A stretch of 64,000 nt of DNA from Dugong dugon (lineage: Eukaryota > Chordata > Mammalia > Sirenia > Dugongidae), in the NCBI GenBank assembly GCA_030035585.1, contig CM057462.1:100337234-100401233 (forward strand), in the 5' to 3' direction. Below, in pieces: positions 33,841 through 44,965 of this stretch. Both the position numbers and the translations under genes were made by a program. Every line of letters starts with the position of its first letter. Within the stretch, counting starts at the first letter, position 1. The notes beneath the pieces were generated by a model. That model had not been told where the DNA came from. It did no database searches and worked only from the letters and a program-made list of their open reading frames with translations.

Positions 33841-34229
33841 AATATACTTAAAAATAATTGCAGAAGAGATGCTACAGACCCTTCATGTAGAATCTGATCA
33901 ATGTTCATTTTGAGAAAAGTGAACTAATACAGCATTAATTTTGATTATATTCTTAATTTGAGAACAGTAATCATGAAAAGAAATTAAAAGATTGAGTTCA
34001 GAATCAATTTTCTTGTATTTGTAGCAACCACTGAAATTTCAGGAAACTTAAAGAAAGACTTTTTTTAGAGGCTGACTTTTCTCATGTTAGAGTATCAAAG
34101 ACAATCTCAGTATTGAGTGCAATGTTAATCATACAGGGCTTAAAATCAGACCTTTTGTTATGGATGTTCCTGCACTTTGCAAACTGAGTTTCAATACACC
34201 TGAGGCATAACACAAATAATTAATGATAT
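33841..34229. other. No gene or recognised repeat
   Basis: Single-copy sequence. Confidence 0.5.
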
Positions 34230-34460
34230 ACATCAGTAGTTTTCAAGCACTAGCCTGTGCCAGGCACTATGCTGGATACTTGTTTACATACTTTTTCAGT
34301 TAAAATTTATAACAATTCTACATCTATTTTGTATTGTGAAAACAGGCTCACTGGAGTAAAGAAACTTGCCCAAATTCACACAGATGTTAGGTGATGGAAT
34401 CAGGATTTGAACTCATGTCTGTCTGATTCTAAAGTTCCTTGTGCTCTAATATGCTGCTTT
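34230..34460 (-). repeat. MIR
   Basis: Antisense MIR, nearly complete: 'ctgtgccaggcactatgctg', 'aacaggctcactggagtaaa', 'cttgcccaaattcacacaga' and 'tttgaactcatgtctgtctg'. Confidence 0.88.
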
Positions 34461-34609
34461 TCTCTCATCACATTTTGGTGACTTAGAGGTAGGGAGGAAC
34501 ACATGGGGGACTACTGATGGAGTGAAGAGAGGAATCGTGGAGAGAACTGAGTTTGTAGGAAAAGAGAGACTATGGGAAATGTGGGAATTACATTGGAAAA
34601 GAAGTCAAG

Positions 34610-34765
34610 AAAATATGGCTTCTGGTCCAGGCTCTGGTATTAACTAGCAGGACTTTGGGGGTATTACATCACTACCCTGTCATTTATTTTTCTTGCCTGT
34701 AAAATGTTGAAGTTAGACTTGAGTAGTAGTTTTCTAGACAGGTTCCGATGAGTTCCAGAGATCCA
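34610..34765 (+). repeat. MIR-related SINE
   Basis: 'ttctggtccaggctctggta', 'ttaactagcaggactttggg', 'tcttgcctgtaaaatgttga'. Its 3' part 'gttagacttgagtagtag' departs from standard MIR and matches the variant also seen at 55296. Confidence 0.6.
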
Positions 34766-34859
34766 AAGGTGACGTGGGTTCTAGGAAGACTCTGCAACAA
34801 AAAGTGGAGTTCACCTATGTATAAAAATCATACATACATGTCTATATAAAATATATTTT

Positions 34860-35240
34860 TGCATCAATTTGACAAACTTTTATTGACATTTTCTATGTGT
34901 TATTAATTTACCAGATGCATGGTAAATTAGGTACACAGTTGTGGTGAGAGGGGAAACCAAGACACAGCCCAGATTCCTCATAGAGATCATTGTCTGTATG
35001 AGGCAAATTATTGCAGTAATAACCACATAGCTACAAACTGTGACAAGTGCTAGTATTACAAGTTCAGGATGCTCTGAGAAACTATTCCCAGTGACCTACT
35101 ATAGATTAATGTTTCTCTGAGGAAGTAACATTTAAATGAAAACCTGAAGAATGACCAGGAGGTGATCATGGGAAGAATGAGAGAAGAATATTTTAGGCAG
35201 GCAGACATTTGCAAAACTTAGTGAGAAAGAGCTTGGCTTG
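34860..35240 (-). repeat. L2, antisense
   Basis: 'tgacaaacttttattgacat', 'attcctcatagagatcattg', 'ggaagtaacatttaaatgaa' and 'aaaacctgaagaatgacca' follow the reverse order of the L2 3' end. Confidence 0.6.
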
Positions 35241-35389
35241 TCAGAAAAACTTTACATATCAGACCCACTTTATGCATCCAAGAGATTCACTGGGTCCTAC
35301 CTGCCCTTCATCCCACTCATTCTTGGCAGCCATCTTGATAAAAAAGCAAAAACAAACAAAAACCTAGAAGTAATTCAATTGTCAATTGA

Positions 35390-35808
35390 TAATAGAAAGC
35401 ATAAATACATTGCTATATAGTCATACATTGGACTACAGTAGTTAAAAAAATGAACAAAGGCTGACTCCTACAATGTTGAATGAAAAGCAGATGTTATTTT
35501 GTGGAAGATTTTGTATAGTATGAGTCCATTCATATGAATTTCAAAAACTTGGAAAAATAAACAATGTATTATTTGAGATATAAATATATGTGGCAAAATG
35601 CTAAAGAAAAGCAAGGAAATGATAAACACAAAGTTCAGGATAGGATTTACTTCTCAGAGGAAAAGATGTACTATAGCACATAAGGGTTTAAAAGGTGATG
35701 GATATATTCTTTTTCTTAAACTGGGTGCCGAGTATACAGATGTTCATTTCATCTTTATTCTTTAAAAGATTATAGATGTTCTTTGAATCTACTTAATAAT
35801 ATTTAACA
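35390..35808 (+). mobile_element. Old L1 3' end
   Basis: 'catacattggactacagtag', then 'agtatgagtccattcatatg' and a degraded 3' UTR; L1M-like. It carries the target site of the younger L1 that follows. Confidence 0.55.
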
Positions 35809-35826
35809 AAAATAATATACTGATCA

Positions 35827-37450
35827 GACTTCCAGCAATATGGCGCTCTAGGTAGAAACACCACACAGTCCCTCCACAGCAAAGATACGAAAAACTAAGC
35901 CAAACAGAGAAAACAGCAATCCTGAAATCCTAAACATCAAATAAAGAGATAAAGAACTCAGCCAAGCACCACATGGAATAAGAAACTGACAGAAAACAGA
36001 GAGCAAGGAGAAATACATGGAGAGGCCCCCTATCAGCTAATGCAGCATGATCCGCCATCTTGGATTCCTATCAGAGACCAGCAAATAAAGGGTATGAGAA
36101 AGCAGCTTCACGGAGCTTCCAGCAGGGGACAGAACAACCGGTAACTGGCGATATACACTTTCCCACCCCCAACCCTTCTTCTCCCCCACTTGGCCTCTTC
36201 TGCTTCCCACAGTCACAGTCTCTTGGCCAGGAAGCACTGGCTGCTTGGATTCCACCCACCCGCACTGGCTGACTCCCTGAGTGCCATTTGTTGGCTGCTG
36301 GTGTTGCTTTTTTCCAATTCTTCTGATTTTTTTTCCTTACCTCTCACCACCTCCCCCTCCTTTTGCTCAAATACCTGGCTCTGTGTGCCATCTTTTCTTC
36401 TTCCTGAGGGGCTGTGGAGCTCCGTTTGTGTGTGGAACTGCTTCCTGGTCTGTGCTGCCATGCTAGTGGGATCCTGGTGCTTTCATTTGTTTGTTTCTTT
36501 TCAACTGTTTGTTTGTTTTCTTTTTCTTTTCTCAAGTTGGGAGCCTGTTCTGGCTGGGCAGTGCTGTGTGGCTTGGGACCTACCCCCTCAGCCTGCGCAG
36601 ACACACAGAGGGATCCCTGAGCGCATTTCTTTTCTCGTGGTTTTTTTCTTCTTCTATTTTTTCTGTTATTTTTTGGGGGGATATTCTTTTTTTTTTTTTT
36701 TATTTGTTTTCTTTTCTTTTCCCTTTTTGTCTCTCTTCATTATTCAGTTTCTCATCTCTCTATACCATCTTTCTCTTCCTGTACCCTGGATATCTGGCAC
36801 TGAATACCTCTGCACCTCCTAGCCAGGCTGTACTTCAACATCTGGGAACAACTTCCCCAGACCTTGTAACCGCACCAGTGGGATTCCTGGGAGCTTTGCT
36901 GTTCTTTTTCTTATTTATTAATTATTTTTTTCTTCTTCTTCTTCCTCTTTTTGTTTTTCTCCATTTCATAGTCTCTCATCTCTCCACTCCAACAGCAAGC
37001 TCCCTTAACACTCTTTTTTGTTTGTTTGTATGTTTTTGGCTCCTGTTCCTCTCTTCTCTCTCCCATACCCATCTTAGCTCCACACATCACAACCTGCCCC
37101 CTGTGCCCCCTAAGCACTGTGCACTTAACATCGCAACAACAAGCAGCACTGGCACAGTCTACCGGAACCTGCCCTGCACTGATAACCAACCCTCCCTGGT
37201 GGCTGTAGTAAGTGCCACAAACAACTCATCCCAGCAACACCCCTTCAGCTAGACCTGCCCTGCTGTACCATAGCTGAGCGACTGACCCTGCCAATTGGAG
37301 AAAGAGGTGAAAAGTATCATGCCCACAGATGAGCAAATAACAAAGAACACACAGCCCGCCTGCTCAGACATAGCCAAACTTAGAAAAAAAAAAGATGAAA
37401 CAAACAAATCTACTATCAATAAACAAGGAAAATGACTACTGAATGTCCCG
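35827..37450 (+). promoter_or_regulatory. 5' UTR of the half-L1
   Basis: The leader matches 60148-60330 and 15068-15250. ATGGCGC at about 35840-35846 sits where human L1 carries a YY1 site; equivalence is inferred. From about 36300 to 37060 there are several pyrimidine-rich blocks separated by 'gggagc', 'cagtgg' and TGTGG-type GC segments, at intervals of roughly 200 bp. Long open frames on both strands here (for example 36491-37252) are low-complexity F/L/S-rich translations and not genes. Confidence 0.7.
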
Positions 37451-37453
37451 AAG

Positions 37454-38560
37454 ATGGCAGACAATATCAAAACATTTACAAAACCAGGACAGGATGGTTC
37501 ACTAGGTGTCCAAAATAAAACACCAGATGATTTTCCAGTAGAAGAAAAGGCACTAGAACTACCTGATAGGGAATTCAAATCTCTAATACTCAAAATTATC
37601 CAAGAGTTGAAGCAAAAAGCAGACAACCTGAGGAAAAAATAGACAAATTCATGGAAAAGGCAGACAAATTACCGGAAAATACAGACAAAAAAAAATGGAA
37701 GAATTCAGGAAAAAAATGCAGGAACAAAATGCCAAAATAAATTCAGAACTAGAAATTACACAAAATCAATTAGAAATCCAAAAGATAAACAACAAGATTT
37801 CAGAAATGGACCATGTTATAGAAGGGCTGAGGAGCAGATCTGAAACAATGGAAGACAGGATCAGCAGAATTGAAGATAAACACTTGGATACAACTCTGTT
37901 TGAGGAAAAATTATAAAAAAGAACAAAGAAAAATGAAGAGATCTTGAGAATTATGTGGGATATAATCAAAAGCAAAAATCTGCAAGTGATTGGAGTTCCA
38001 GAACAGAGAGAGAAAACAGAAGACACAGAGAGGATCATTGAAGAACTGCTGACAGAAGACTTCCCCAATATCATGAAAGATGAAAAGCTGACCATCCAAA
38101 AAGCTCAGCAAACCCCATATAGGATAGACCCTAAAAGAAAATCACCAAGGCATATCATAATCACACTCACTAAAACCAAAGACAAACAAAGAATCCTGAG
38201 AGCAGCTCAAGAAAAACAAAAAGTCACATACAGAGGAGAAACAATAAGACTAAGCTCTGATTATTCATCAGAAACCATTCAGACAAGAAGGCAATGGGAA
38301 GACATATATAAAACCTTGAAAGAATAAATTGCCAGCCAAGAATAATATATCCTGAAAAACTCTCATTCTAATATGATGGTGAAATTAGATGATTTCCTGA
38401 TAAACAAAAATTAAGGGACTATGTAAAAACCTAACTAAACTTACGAGACTTATTAAAGGAAGTCCTTCAATCTGAGAACAAACAATATCAGACCACAGGC
38501 TGAATACAGTACACAGGATTGTACTAGCCAGATACCAACCTAGGAAATGAACTCTTAAGG
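37454..38560 (+). pseudogene. L1 ORF1 pseudogene
   Basis: Homologous to the L1 ORF1 RNA-binding chaperone, which trimerises and coats L1 RNA in cytoplasmic particles. The start ATG at 37454 reads MADNIKTFTKPGQDG; the coiled-coil region spans 37560-37915 and is rich in Glu, Lys and Gln. The RRM region (37944-38200) has 'NLQVIGVPEQREKTEDTERI' and RTPYR-like 'QTPYRIDPKRKSPRHIIITL', with 'KDKQRILRAAQEKQKVTYRG' following. Frame breaks fall near 37640 (A-run), 37916 and 38327, where the C-terminal domain is cut but still readable in another frame to about 38560. Non-functional. Confidence 0.88.
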
Positions 38561-38889
38561 ACTATGCAAAACCAAAAGAATGACAAAAGGGAACCAGAGA
38601 GGTTAATCTGTAAATGACAACAGCATCAGAACAATAAAAAAGGGAATAAATGGTGTAGATATAGAACCTTCTAATGAAGAGGAAGTCAAGCGATACCAAG
38701 TAATAACAGACCGGTTAAAATCTAAGAAGATAAGGGTAAATTTCAAGGTAACCACACAGAAAGTTAACAAACCTACTCATCAAAATAAAGGAGAAAACCA
38801 TAAAGTCTCAGTAAAAACAAAAACTAAATAAATGAAAAAAAATCCACAAATGAAAGGAACTCAGCACAGGAGAATAAGAGGAGCAAAAA

Positions 38890-40264
38890 TGGAGGACATT
38901 AGGCTGAGTGAAATAAGTCAATCACAAAAGAACAAATATTGTATGTGACCTCTACTGTATAATTCATGTAAAAGTTCACACACAAAAAGAAACAATCTTT
39001 GTTGGTTATGAGGGATGGAAGGAGTGAGGGAGAACTAAATAGATAAGTGGTAACGTTGGTGAAGGGTAAGACAGTACACATTACTGGGGAAGCCAGCACA
39101 ACTTGTACAAGGAAAGGTCATGGAAGCTCCATAGACACTTCCAAACTCCCTGAGGGACTGAATTACTGGGCAGAGGGCTGTGGGGACAATGGTCTCAGGG
39201 AACATCTAGCTCAATTGGCATAACACAGTTTATAAAGATAATGTTCTACATTCTACCTTGGTGAGTAGCGTCTGGGGTCTTCAAGGCCTGTGAGCAGCCA
39301 TCTAAGATACTCCACTGGTCTCACCCCTTTGGGAGCAAGGGAGAATGAAGAGAACAAGACACAAGGAAAAGATTAGTACAGAGGACTAATGGACCACAGC
39401 TACCACGGCCTCCACAAGACTGAGTCCAGTACAGCTAGATGGTGCCCAGCTACCACCACTGACTGCTCTGACTGGGATCACAATAGAGGGTCCTGGACAG
39501 GGCTAGAAAAGGATGTAGAACAGAATTCTAACTCACAAAAAAAGACCAGATTTACTGGCCTGACAGACTGGAGAAACCCTGAGAGTATGGCCCCTGGACA
39601 CCCTTTCAGCTCAGTTGTGAAGCCCCTCCTGAAATTCACTGTTCAGCCAGTAATTGGACAGCCTCATAAAACAAAACAGGACTAATGAGGCACAGCAGTC
39701 CAGGAAAAAGGACTGGAAGGCAGGAGGGGACAGAAAAGCTGGTAATAGGGAATCCAAGATTGAGAAGGGACAGTGTTGACATGTCATGGGGTTGTTAACC
39801 ATTGTCATAGGGCAATATGTGTACCAACTGTTTAATGAGAAACAGTTTGTTCTGCAAACCTTCATCTAAGACACAAAAAAAATAAAATAAAATGAAAGAA
39901 TTATCTATGTGAGATCAAATTGACAACAGCAACTCAAAAGGTTTGATGGGAAGCCTAGGGGGCAGTGAGTTGAAGATAATGGTGATGGAATAATTTGGAA
40001 AAGGATAGTGAGAATAGCAGCACAACTGGAAGAATGTAATCTATGTCACTGAATTGTACATGTAGAAACTCTCAGAATGGTGTAACTTTGGCTATGTATA
40101 TTTTCACCAAAGAAAAGGTCCTCAAGGCCAAGAAGGGAGAGTGTTGATATGTCATGGGGTTATTAACCAGTGTCATAAAACAAGATGTATACTGACTGTT
40201 TAATGAGAAACTATTTGTTCTGTAAACCTTCATCTAAAGTACAATAAAAAAATTAAAAAAAAAG
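38890..40264 (+). other. L1 3' UTR with duplicated composite tail
   Basis: Ordinary L1 3' UTR from 'gaggacattaggctgagtga' to 'caaaccttcatctaagacac' plus A-rich sequence at 39868-39895. Then a different module (about 39897-40115, 'ttgacaacagcaactcaaaa' to 'ggctatgtatattttcacca'), then a second copy of the ordinary end (40116-40264, 'aagggagagtgttgatatgt' to 'ttcatctaaagtacaataaa'). The whole unit lies inside one target-site duplication. Confidence 0.85.
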
Positions 40265-40282
40265 AAAATAATATACTGATCA

Positions 40283-40682
40283 ATTAAAATATGTGTAAAA
40301 ATGTTCAATGTAATGGTAAGAAAAGAAATGCAAATTAAATATGATATAATTTTAACTTCCATTAACACATATTAAAAAATTATTAAAATTTTTGAAAGAG
40401 TGGTTGAAAATAAATGTGACTTTTTACACTGTTGATGGGAAAGTAAGTCAATCAAACTTTTTGGGAAACCAGTTTAAGAATATCCTTTGACTCAGAGAGT
40501 CTACTTTAAGAAAATTATCCAAACAAATAAATCAGAGCTGCACATAAAAATTTATAAATAAAGACGTTCAGAATAGCAGCAAGATAGTGGCAGCAACTGA
40601 ATATCTAACAATAGGGAATTACATAAACTACAATATATCCATACAGTGGACTTTCATGTATACATTAAAAATAATGCTTGTA
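40283..40682 (+). mobile_element. Old L1 ORF2 3' fragment
   Basis: Degraded L1M-type ORF2 C-terminal sequence: 'agaaaagaaatgcaaattaa', 'tttttacactgttgatggga' and 'agaatagcagcaagatagtg'. No intact frame. Confidence 0.6.
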
Positions 40683-40985
40683 CCAAAAACAGCCCCTGAA
40701 GTCTTCTTAAAACCAAACAATAGTTTAGCTAAACTAGTTTAAAAATGTCTGCCTTTAACATTACTCTCTTTTAAGAACTATCTGTATGGAATCAAAGCGA
40801 CAATAGAACTCAAAAGATTAGACTGGGACCTTAGGAGGCAGTGAGTTTATGTTAATGGGGGAGGAACAACTCATAAGAGGATAAGAATAGTTGTACAATG
40901 CAAGGAATGTAATGAATGTCACTGAATTGTACATGAATTCATATATGTTTTGCTGTGTATATTCTCAACAACAACAAAAAAATTA
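40683..40985 (+). mobile_element. L1-type tail of the second kind
   Basis: 'aaaccaaacaatagtttagc', 'cttaggaggcagtgagttta', 'gaatgtcactgaattgtaca' and a final 'gctgtgtatattctcaacaa' plus A-rich end. This is the same module that sits between the two ordinary tails at 39897-40115, here standing alone. Confidence 0.7.
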
Positions 40986-41335
40986 AAAAATGTTTTTAAA
41001 ACATATTTAATTACATGGAAAGAGATGCACTATAGATGTTTACATCAAAATATAGGTTACAAACCTGTATACAGTATTTTTACACAAATAACATGCACCT
41101 CCGACATTTGTTTGCCAACCGCACCCTCCCCCTGTGAGATATTTTCTTAAGCACCGCTATGGCAATTTTTTTACATGTTGCTGTAGAGGAAAAAAAAATT
41201 AGTATAGCATGCCTATGAAAATACTTTGTGGGGTGAGGGAGTCATTGGCAAAAAAAAAGTAGAAGGTGTGGGTTACTTGCGTAAAAAATATGGTAAGTCT
41301 GTTTTTTAATGTGTAGAAAGGTCTTTTCCCACACA
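40986..41335. other. No gene or recognised repeat
   Basis: Single-copy, A/T-rich. Confidence 0.5.
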
Positions 41336-41429
41336 TCTTCATTTCTTCCTTATGGTTTTCTCTTCTACTATCTTATCAAAGAACCCCTTCCTGATGAGGC
41401 AATATATCACACTCCCTATCCTTGCCATC
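41336..41429 (+). repeat. L2, part 1 (split by RTE and LTR)
   Basis: 'gaaccccttcctgatgaggc' and 'cactccctatccttgcca' are L2. Continues at 44356-44458 ('agctccattttgcctcattg') and 44848-44965 ('catacagtaggtgctcagta'). Confidence 0.7.
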
Positions 41430-41649
41430 CCCCTATGCGTCTGTCGGATTGTCCTACTGTGGAGGCTTGCATGTTGCTGTGATGCTGGAATCTATACTAC
41501 TGGTATTCACATACCAGCAGGATAGCCCATGGCAGACAGGTTTAAACTGAGCTTCCAGACTAAGACAGACTAGGAAGAAGGACCTGGCAGACTACTTCTG
41601 AAAAGAGTTAGCCAGTGAAAACCTTATGAATAGCAGCGGAACACTGTCT

Positions 41650-42400
41650 GATAGGGAAGTTGAGCCCCTCATGTTGGATGGCACTCAAAATAGAGTCGAC
41701 CTTAATAACGTGAATGGAGTTAAGCTTTCAAGACTTTCATTTGCTGATGTGGCATGACTCAAAATGAGAAGAAATAGCTGCAAACATCCATTAATAACCA
41801 GAACATGGAATGTATGAAGAATGAATATAGGAAAATTGGAAATTGTCAAAAATGAAATAGAATGCATAAACATAAATATCCTAGGCATTAGTGAGCTAAA
41901 ATGAACAGTTCTGACCATTTTAAATCAGGCAATCATATGGTCTGCTATGCCAGGAATGACAAATTGAAGAGGAATGGCATTGCATTCATTGTTGAAAAGA
42001 ACATTTCAAGATCTATCCTGAAATGCAAAGCTATTAGTGATAGGATATCCATACGCCTACAAGGAAGACCAGTTAATAGGACTGTTATTCAAAGTTATGC
42101 ACCAACCACTAAATCCAAAGATGAAGAAATTGAAGATTTTAACCAACTTCTGCAGTCTGAAATTGATTGAACATGCAATTGGAATGCATTGATAATTACT
42201 GGTGATTGGAATGGGAAAGTTGGAGACAAAGAAGAAGGATTGGTAGTGGGAAAATATGGCTTCGGTCATAGAAATGATGCTGGAGATCACATGATAGAAT
42301 TTTGCAAGACCAACGACTTCTTCACTGCAAATACCTTTTTTCACTCAACTTAAACGGCTGCTATACAAGTGTACCTCAACAGACAGAATACACAGGAATC
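41650..42400 (+). pseudogene. RTE endonuclease remnant
   Basis: AP-endonuclease-like domain of the RTE. An open stretch at 41901-42170 reads 'MVCYARNDKLKRNGIAFIVE' and then 'ISIRLQGRPVNRTVIQSYAP', a beta-strand block of the EN fold, and continues in another frame to GDWNGKVG near 42205-42230, the family's GDWN active-site motif. The N-terminal segment (41700-41900, 'NKMEC'-like and 'ILGISELK'-like in broken frame) is damaged; the catalytic Glu codon region is followed by a stop. EN would nick target DNA to prime reverse transcription. Confidence 0.85.
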
Positions 42401-42491
42401 AAATCAGCTACGTTGTGGAAAGAGATGATGGAAAAGCTCAATATCATCAGTCAGAACAAAGCCAGGGGCCGACTGTGAAACAGACCATCAA

Positions 42492-42992
42492 TTGCTCATA
42501 TGCAAGTTCAGGTTGAGACTGAAGAAAATTAGAACAAGTTCACAAGAGCCAAAATACAACCTTGAGCATATCCCATCTGAATTTAGAGACCATCTCAAGA
42601 ATAGATTTGATGTGTTGAACAGTCATGACCGAATGCCAGACGTGTTGTGGAAAGACACCAAGAACATTATACACGAAGAAAGCAAAAGGTCATTAAAGAG
42701 ACAGGAAAGAAAGAAAAGACCAAAATGGACGTCAGAAGAGATTCTGAAATTTGCTCTTGAACGAGGAGTAGCTAAAGCAAAAGGAAGAAATGATGAAGTA
42801 AAAGAACTGAACAGAAGATTTCAAAGGGCAGCTAGAGAAGACAAAGTAAAGTATTATAATGACCAGTGCAAAGGCCTGGAGGCAGAAAGCCAAAAGGGAA
42901 GAACATGCTTGACATTTCTTAAGCTGAAAGAACAGAAGAAAAAATTCAAGCCTCAAGTTGCAATATTGAAGGTTTCTACGGGGAAATACTAA
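42492..42992 (+). pseudogene. RTE EN-RT linker remnant
   Basis: A plus-strand open frame of 166 codons, the longest RTE stretch in the window. It runs from 'LICKFRLRLKKI' through 'SQEPKYNLEHIPSEFRDHLK', 'SKRSLKRQERKKRPKWTSEE', and 'AREDKVKYYNDQCKGLEAES' to 'KKKFKPQVAILK'. This Lys/Arg-rich segment connects EN and RT in RTE ORFs. It ends at a stop just before the RT region, which starts in a different frame at 43055. Confidence 0.87.
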
Positions 42993-43054
42993 ACGACACA
43001 GGAAGCATCAAAAGAAGATGGAAGGAATACACAGAGTCCCTGTACCAAAAAGAA

Positions 43055-43760
43055 TTGGTCAACATTCAACCATTTCAGGAGGTAGCATATGATCAGGAAC
43101 CGATGGTACTGAAGAAAGAAGTCCAAGCTGCACTGAAGGCTTTGGCAAAAAACAAGGCTCCAGAAATTGATGGAATACCAACTGAGATGTTTCAACAAAT
43201 GGATGCAGCACTGGAAGTGCTCACTTGTCTATGCCAAGAAATTTGGAAGACAGCTACCTGGCCAACCGACTGGAAGAGATCCATATTTATGCCTATTCCC
43301 AAGAATAGTGAACCAAACAAATGCAGAAATTATCAAAAACATCATTAATATCACACCCAAGTAAAATTTTGCTAAAGATCATTCAAAAGTGGCTGCAGCA
43401 ATATATTGACAGAGAACTGCCAGAAATTCAAGCAGAATTCAGAAGAGTACATGGAACCAGGGATACTATTGCTGATGTCTGATGGATCCTGGCTGAAAGC
43501 AGAGAATACCAGAAAGATGTTTATCTGTGTTTTATTGACTATGCAAAGGCATTCAACTGTGTGGATTATAACAAATTATGGATAACATTGCAAAGAATGG
43601 GAATTCCAGAACACTTAATTGTGCTCATGAAGAACCTGTACGTAGATCAAGAGGCAGTTATTCAGACAGAATAAGGGGATACTGCGTCGTTTAAAGTCAG
43701 GAAAGGTGTGCGTCAGGATTTTGTCCTTTTACCATACCTATTCAATCTGTATGCTGAACA
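43055..43760 (+). pseudogene. RTE reverse transcriptase remnant
   Basis: The RT region in pieces. 43055-43348 has 'ALAKNKAPEIDGIPTEMFQQ' (RT-1) and 'TWPTDWKRSIFMPIPKNSEP' (RT-2). Broken frames then carry 'RELPEIQAEFRRVHGTRDTI', a 'FIDYAKAFNCVDY' motif (RT-A, with the usual D of AFD as N) near 43530-43560, and 'RKGVRQDFVLLPYLFNLYAE' near 43700-43760 (RT-B). The catalytic YADD segment is deleted immediately afterwards. In-frame stops occur at about 43480 and 43672. Confidence 0.87.
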
Positions 43761-44355
43761 AATAAACTGAGAGGCTTGACTATATGAAGAAGAAAGGGGC
43801 ATCCAGACTGGAGGAAGACACATTGCATTGGGAAAATCTGCAAAAGACCGCTTTAAAGTGCTGAAAAGCAAAGATGTCACCTTGAAGACTTAGATGCGCC
43901 TGACCCAAGCCGTGGTATTTTCAGTCACCTCATATGTATGGGAAAGCTGGATGATGAATAAGAAGAACAAAGAATTGACAGCTTTGAGTTGTGGTGTTGG
44001 CAAAAAGTATTGAATAGACCATGGACTGCCAAAAGAAAGAACAAATCTGTCTTGGAAGAAGTACAACCAGAATGCTCCTTAGAAGCAAGGATGGTGAGGC
44101 TGCATCTCTCATACTTTGGACATGTTATCAGGAGGGATCAGTCCCTGGAGAAGGACATCATGCTTGGTAAAGGAGAGGGCCAGTGAAAAAGAGTTAGACC
44201 CTCAGTGAGATGGACTGACCCAGCAGCTGTAACAACGGGCTCAAGCTTAACAATGATTGTGAGGATGGTGCAGGACTGGGCAGTGTTTCATTCTGTTGTA
44301 CATAAGGTCGCAATGAGTTGGAACTGACTTGACGGCACCTAACAGCAACAACAAC

Positions 44356-44458
44356 ATCCTTGCCATCAGGCCTCATCTCCCTTTCTAAGCTCCATTTTGC
44401 CTCATTGCACTTTTCACCAACTGACATACTACACATTTGTTTTTTATCTATCTGCCCG
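44356..44458 (+). repeat. L2, part 2
   Basis: Continuation of the L2 at 41336, up to the LTR. Confidence 0.65.
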
Positions 44459-44847
44459 TGTTAAGGATTGAATTTTATCCCTAAAAAATATATGTCAGCT
44501 TGGCTAGGCCATGATTCCCAGTATTGTGAGGCATGATTCCCAGTATTGTGAGGTTGTCTACCATTTTGTAATCTGATGATTATCCTATGTGTTGTAAATC
44601 CTAACCTCTATTATGGTAATGCAGCAGGATTAGAGGCAGTTATGTTAATAAGGCAGGACTCAATCTACAGGATTAGGCTGTATCTTGGGTCCCTGTGCTG
44701 AGAAGCTCCTAGATCAAGGGAAGATTGATGACCGGGACCTTCCCCCAGAACCAACAGAGAGAGAAAGCCTTCCCTGGGAGCTGGCACATGAATTTAGACT
44801 TCTATCCACTTGTATTTATGTTATAGCAGCATTAGATAACTAAGACA
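44459..44847 (+). mobile_element. MaLR-type solitary LTR
   Basis: TGTTAAGGATTG start and CTAAGACA end. Landmarks are 'cttggctaggccatgattcc', 'gtaaatcctaacctctatta' and 'cttctatccacttgtattta'. It belongs to the same family as 45441-45947 (opposite strand) and is related to 50179-50594. A 22-bp unit is duplicated in tandem at 44510-44531 and 44532-44553. Confidence 0.75.
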
Positions 44848-44965
44848 CCCTCAACTTAAATGTAGGTTTCATGAAAACAAAACTTTGTTTTGTTGACTGC
44901 TGTCTCCTACTGTCTCAAGGACTATTAGACATACAGTAGGTGCTCAGTAAATAATCTATGATAAA
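44848..44965 (+). repeat. L2, part 3
   Basis: 'ggtttcatgaaaacaaaact', 'actgtctcaaggactattag' and the L2 terminus 'agtaggtgctcagtaaataa'. Confidence 0.7.

Larger units (their letters stand above)
35827..40264 (+). mobile_element. Half-L1: 5' UTR + ORF1 + 3' UTR, no ORF2
   Basis: A complete insertion flanked by an identical 18-bp duplication, AAAATAATATACTGATCA, at 35809-35826 and 40265-40282. It starts 'gacttccagcaatatggcgc', like the 60148 copy, which supports a true 5' end. Contents: 5' UTR to about 37450, ORF1 to about 38560, a short non-coding linker to about 38885, then L1 3' UTR with a composite tail. ORF2 is absent apart from a few terminal bases. As it encodes no RT it must have moved in trans. 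The architecture is that of HAL1 (half-L1) elements known in mammals. Confidence 0.88.
41430..44355 (+). mobile_element. RTE LINE, nearly complete
   Basis: A sense RTE of about 2.93 kb with 5' UTR, EN, linker, RT and 3' end terminating 'gttggaactgacttgacggc' plus (AAC)n. ATCCTTGCCATC at 41418-41429 and 44356-44367 is a 12-bp target-site duplication within an L2. An internal deletion at about 43770-43800 removes the RT segment that contains the YADD motif in other copies. Multiple stops; non-autonomous. Confidence 0.9.

Noticed and set aside
36491..37252. The longest open frame of the window (253 codons, plus strand)
   Set aside because: It lies in the pyrimidine-rich L1 5' UTR. The translation is low-complexity F/L/S, overlaps other long frames on both strands, and matches no L1 protein.
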